DNA from: Blasia pusilla
Taxonomy: Eukaryota; Marchantiophyta; Marchantiopsida; Blasiales
Assembly (NCBI GenBank): GCA_050084515.1
Contig: CM114273.1
Coordinates: forward strand, 15,252,001-15,316,000
Length of the DNA stretch: 64,000 bases
Direction: 5' to 3'
Positions 61,480 to 64,000 of this stretch are shown here, in pieces (the stretch's first letter is position 1; each line of letters begins with the position of its first letter). The notes under the pieces are model-generated. The model was not told where the DNA came from and ran no database searches. It saw only the letters and a program-made list of their open reading frames with translations. The position numbers and the translations under genes were made by a program.

Positions 61480-62039
61480 GCTAGATAAGAAAAATTATAA
61501 TGTATAGAAGTTTCGCATGAAAATATTTCTCAAGAATTATAGACGCTTGTTATATGTAATGAGACCAAAAGGTGACTCAAGAGATTTGAATGTTAGCGCT
61601 TGGAACAAACACGTAACGCAAGTAATCCACTACATTTTAATAATGATCAATTCGACAATAATTGATCATATTCAAGATGTTGATATTCAAAAGAAGGCGT
61701 GTGATGAATTGGAAAAATTGTTTCAGACATCTAGAAAGGCCGGAAAGCCTTCAATTGAAACAACAATTGAACAAAGTGAGGAAATAATTGCAAATCATCA
61801 ATGACTATGTTTTGAGTATCACACATATTTTTGATCAATTGAATATCATTGGAATGATTGTAGAAGATGATATAATTTTGTTCACTCTTCAAGGTCTTCC
61901 AAAAGATTACAAATCTTTTGACATCTCTATTTCTCTAAGAGAGAAGTATCCAACCTTTCAAGAGTTAGTCCCAGTGTTAATTAGTGAGGAGATGTGTCTA
62001 GTCGACAACGGTAGCTCGTCTAGCATGCAAGAGAGTGTG
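61480..62039 (+). pseudogene. Ty1/copia gag fragment, broken off by an LTR insertion
   Basis: Plus-strand ORFs 61517-61804 and 61788 onward overlap with a frameshift. They give the copia gag (UBN2/gag-polypeptide) pattern: IIDHIQDVDIQKKACDELEK, LFQTSRKAGK, then DQLNIIGMIVEDDIILFTLQGLP and SLREKYPTFQELVPVLISEE. It follows the LTR and primer-binding site at 60.6-60.95 kb. The coding sequence is interrupted at 62,040 by a gypsy LTR; the rest of the element is not seen. Confidence 0.8.
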
Positions 62040-62681
62040 TGTCATGCGCATACACATCCCTACACAACATACATCACTATCACCAAACACACACATAAAC
62101 ACACACGATCCCATGCTAACTCATGGCTTCCAAACAACGAGACGTGAAGTCCAAAAATATCTCCAATAAAATAAGGTCGGATGTCTCTCACAACACCATA
62201 GCTCTCACATGTGTGCACTCTCACATGTCTCTCTCAATGTCAAACCAAACCCACTCTCCTAATGAGAGGCTTGGGTTACACTCACAAGGCAAGAGACCAT
62301 AGCTTTGCCGCTTCGTGCCAAGAGGTTCAACAAAGAGAGAATGGGCTCTCAAGCTCTATCTCTTGGAGGTATGACCCCTTCCCTCTCCCAAGCTCTCTCA
62401 TCGGTAACCTATGGTCGTAGGTCACCTCTTTGGCTCTTGACCTGCAGTAGCGGATGAAGGGCCACTTCCCAAACTAGAAAGTCAACTATATTTCAAATGG
62501 AAACTTACCGGAAATAGTAAGTTTCTCTATATGGCTCCAAATGAATCGAAACGAAGGGAAAATCTGCTCTCTCATGTTACCCGGGGCCTCAGCAGGTCAT
62601 CCTCGATCTCTTGAGCCCATCCTCCAATATCTCCAAAGGCGCTCTAGAGGATCTCGCCGATCTATCCTAAAAGTCGTGACA
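62040..62681 (-). repeat. Gypsy-family LTR, ~642 bp, TG...CA termini
   Basis: It starts TGTCATGCGCATACACAT and ends CCTAAAAGTCGTGACA in plus orientation; such TG/CA ends mark an LTR. Much of it (from about 62,165) matches 7,866-8,378. It interrupts copia gag. Immediately to the right, after only 2 bases, another copy of the left end begins. By orientation it is the 3' LTR, or a solo LTR, of a minus-strand element. No matching 5-bp target duplication was found at both ends. Confidence 0.75.
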
Positions 62682-62683
62682 GT

Positions 62684-62815
62684 TGTCGTGCGCATACACA
62701 TCGCTACACAACATACATCGCTCTCACCGAACACACACATAAATACGCACGATCCCATGCTAGCTCATGACATCCACACAACAAAACAAGAAGTACCAAA
62801 AGATCTCCAATCGCC
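62684..62815 (-). repeat. Truncated second LTR end of the same family
   Basis: TGTCGTGCGCATACACATCG and the following ~125 bases repeat the first ~125 bases of the LTR at 62,040, with about 12-15% difference by eye. Similarity stops at about 62,810 (ATCTCCAAT). Next comes CGCCCCCTTAGC, which on the minus strand is a purine-rich tract like a polypurine tract. Confidence 0.6.
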
Positions 62816-63130
62816 CCCTTAGCTAGTGGTTAGATCCCTCTAACTCCAGATAGCCATCTATGCCTATCTACCATGACACACATCTCTCGGACGCTAATTA
62901 AGAGGAAAAAGGCCGGATGCTCATATGGCCTATCGTTAGTCACCTTCTTGTCATCCATGTCACACACACAAGTTGGAATCTAGAACTACCTACTCTTTGT
63001 ACATCTGGGACACATCCATCGTCCCTGAGGAATCCTAGTGAGAGGTGGCATCAGACATGCCATATGCCATCCCCTCGAACATCCATCACAGACATGCATC
63101 GTGGCTGCACCACGAGTAGAAGAACACAAA
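62816..63130 (-). other. Gypsy 3' untranslated stretch between integrase and LTR
   Basis: No coding motif on either strand. The stretch lies between the end of the integrase C-terminal domain and the LTR pieces, as expected for the 3' part of a minus-strand gypsy element. Confidence 0.4.
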
Positions 63131-63977
63131 ATACATCATAACCTTCCAAGAACTACTGCTAAGCTTGGATCAACTGTCTTGTTAATGTTCGGAAGATGAC
63201 ATGGCGCATAGTTACGCACATGGTCCTTCCAAACGATACCATTGCGTCCCTCCAATAAGAGAACATCGGATGGCAAAAGCTCATGCACTCTCAAGATGGT
63301 GCGTCCTGCAGTCACATCCAACTTCATCGGTGCCGTGTGCTGCAAGAAGATATAGTCTTCCTGATGAAACCTCCGGATAGTAGTGGATAACCACATTTTC
63401 GAATCGTCTCATACCTCAACGTATCCAGATGTTATGCAATCGCCAAGTTCTCAAACGCCATGGGCATCACTCTCTGAAACAACTCAACCCTCTGAGAACA
63501 TGCTCGTATGCATACATCACGCTCATCAAGGTTCAACACCTCACCAACATCTCGATAAATGGCCGCAGATAAATATGGCTCTCGGCCATAAAGTAGCAAG
63601 TACGGTGACAAAGACACTAAGGATACATGCTTGTTGAATCTGTTTCCCATCACCAACCAAGGTAACTGGAGGTCCCAATCTCCTAGGTGACCTTGCTCCA
63701 AGCCATACTTGCGTAAACCTCTCTTCACCATTTGCACAATCCTCTCCGCTAGTCCATCCGCCTCATGATGATCTCGCAAAGTGGTGTGGTGGTCGATCAA
63801 CGTCAGATCACACAAGGCCTGAAACTCCTAGTGAAACTCTGTACCCTTGTCTGTCAACACCTCATCTGGTATGCCGTAATGACTAAGCACTCAATCTAGG
63901 AAGGCATACGCTACTCCCTCACTAGCTTTGTCAGGCAATGCAACCAACTCTATCCACTTCAAGAGGTGCACGACCAT
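63131..63977 (-). pseudogene. Ty3/gypsy integrase C-terminal half (copy 4), best preserved
   Basis: The minus strand gives VVHLLKWIELVALPDK near the right edge. A stop-containing join follows, then LIDHHTTLRDHHEADGLAER, VQMVKRGLRKYGLEQG, WDLQLPWLVMGNRF, LSPYLLLYGREPYL and EVLNLDERDVCIRAC. After a frame change come RRFHQEDYIFLQHTAP, ILRVHELLPSDVLLLEGR and WKDHVRNYAPCHLPNI. This is the end of the DDE core plus the C-terminal domain of a plant-type gypsy integrase; integrase joins the cDNA to chromosomal DNA. The GPY/F-like C-terminus is followed by no chromodomain that I can see. It is the same family as 12.5-13.27 kb. Confidence 0.85.
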
Positions 63978-64000
63978 TGTCGTGCGCATACACATGGCTA
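63978..64000. repeat. LTR start at the right edge (nested insertion)
   Basis: TGTCGTGCGCATACACATGG interrupts the integrase reading directly before VVHLLKW. It is the same LTR terminus as at 62,040 and 62,684, so another copy of the family appears to have inserted here. Only 23 bases are visible. Confidence 0.5.

Noticed and set aside
1-64000. tRNA, rRNA or organelle DNA insertions
   Set aside because: I saw no cloverleaf, rRNA core sequence or organelle gene; the only B-box-like match (about 49.05 kb) lacks the rest of a tRNA.

Overview
The window reads as nuclear DNA of a land plant: GT-AG spliceosomal introns, two plant-type leucine-rich-repeat receptor kinases, and a dense background of LTR retrotransposons, a LINE and AT-rich spacer. 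Only two genes are convincingly intact. The retroelement content (a chromovirus-unlike Ty3/gypsy carrying a DNMT3-like cytosine methyltransferase) and the gene style suggest a non-seed plant (bryophyte, lycophyte or fern grade) rather than a flowering plant. That placement is inference and I cannot name the species.

Layout. 1-8.4 kb: one decayed Ty3/gypsy element on the minus strand, cut by the left edge: gag with a CCHC knuckle, aspartic protease, a C5-cytosine methyltransferase domain, reverse transcriptase and RNase H. A ~1 kb foreign insertion with an 8-bp target duplication sits between RT and RNase H, and an LTR-like block lies at 7.87-8.38 kb. 8.4-13.3 kb: a decayed Ty1/copia fragment (plus) abutting a second gypsy integrase remnant (minus). 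13.3-20.5 kb: diverged tandem repeats, a possible unknown gene relic (16.0-17.6 kb) and a 155-bp duplication. 21.0-28.7 kb: an 11-exon SERK-type receptor kinase (615 codons). 28.7-45.4 kb: AT-rich, TE-relic territory (old gypsy relic, solo copia LTR, perfect 35-bp hairpin, Helitron-like end, small dispersed repeats). 45.4-48.6 kb: 5'-truncated LINE (minus) with a restriction-like-endonuclease type C-terminus. 51.1-54.8 kb: a two-exon IRK/PXC2-type receptor kinase (994 aa) with a non-canonical kinase active site. 54.8-60.6 kb: spacer with one unrecognised minus-strand ORF pair. 60.6-64 kb: copia LTR, primer-binding site and gag (plus), broken by nested gypsy LTRs and an integrase fragment (minus) running to the right edge.

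How the genes relate: SERK proteins act as co-receptors for ligand-binding LRR receptor kinases, while the 51 kb gene belongs to the class of larger LRR receptors with atypical kinases. They are separated by more than 22 kb of repeats and nothing shows they function together. The observation I would follow first is the methyltransferase domain inside the gypsy element at 2.66-3.60 kb.
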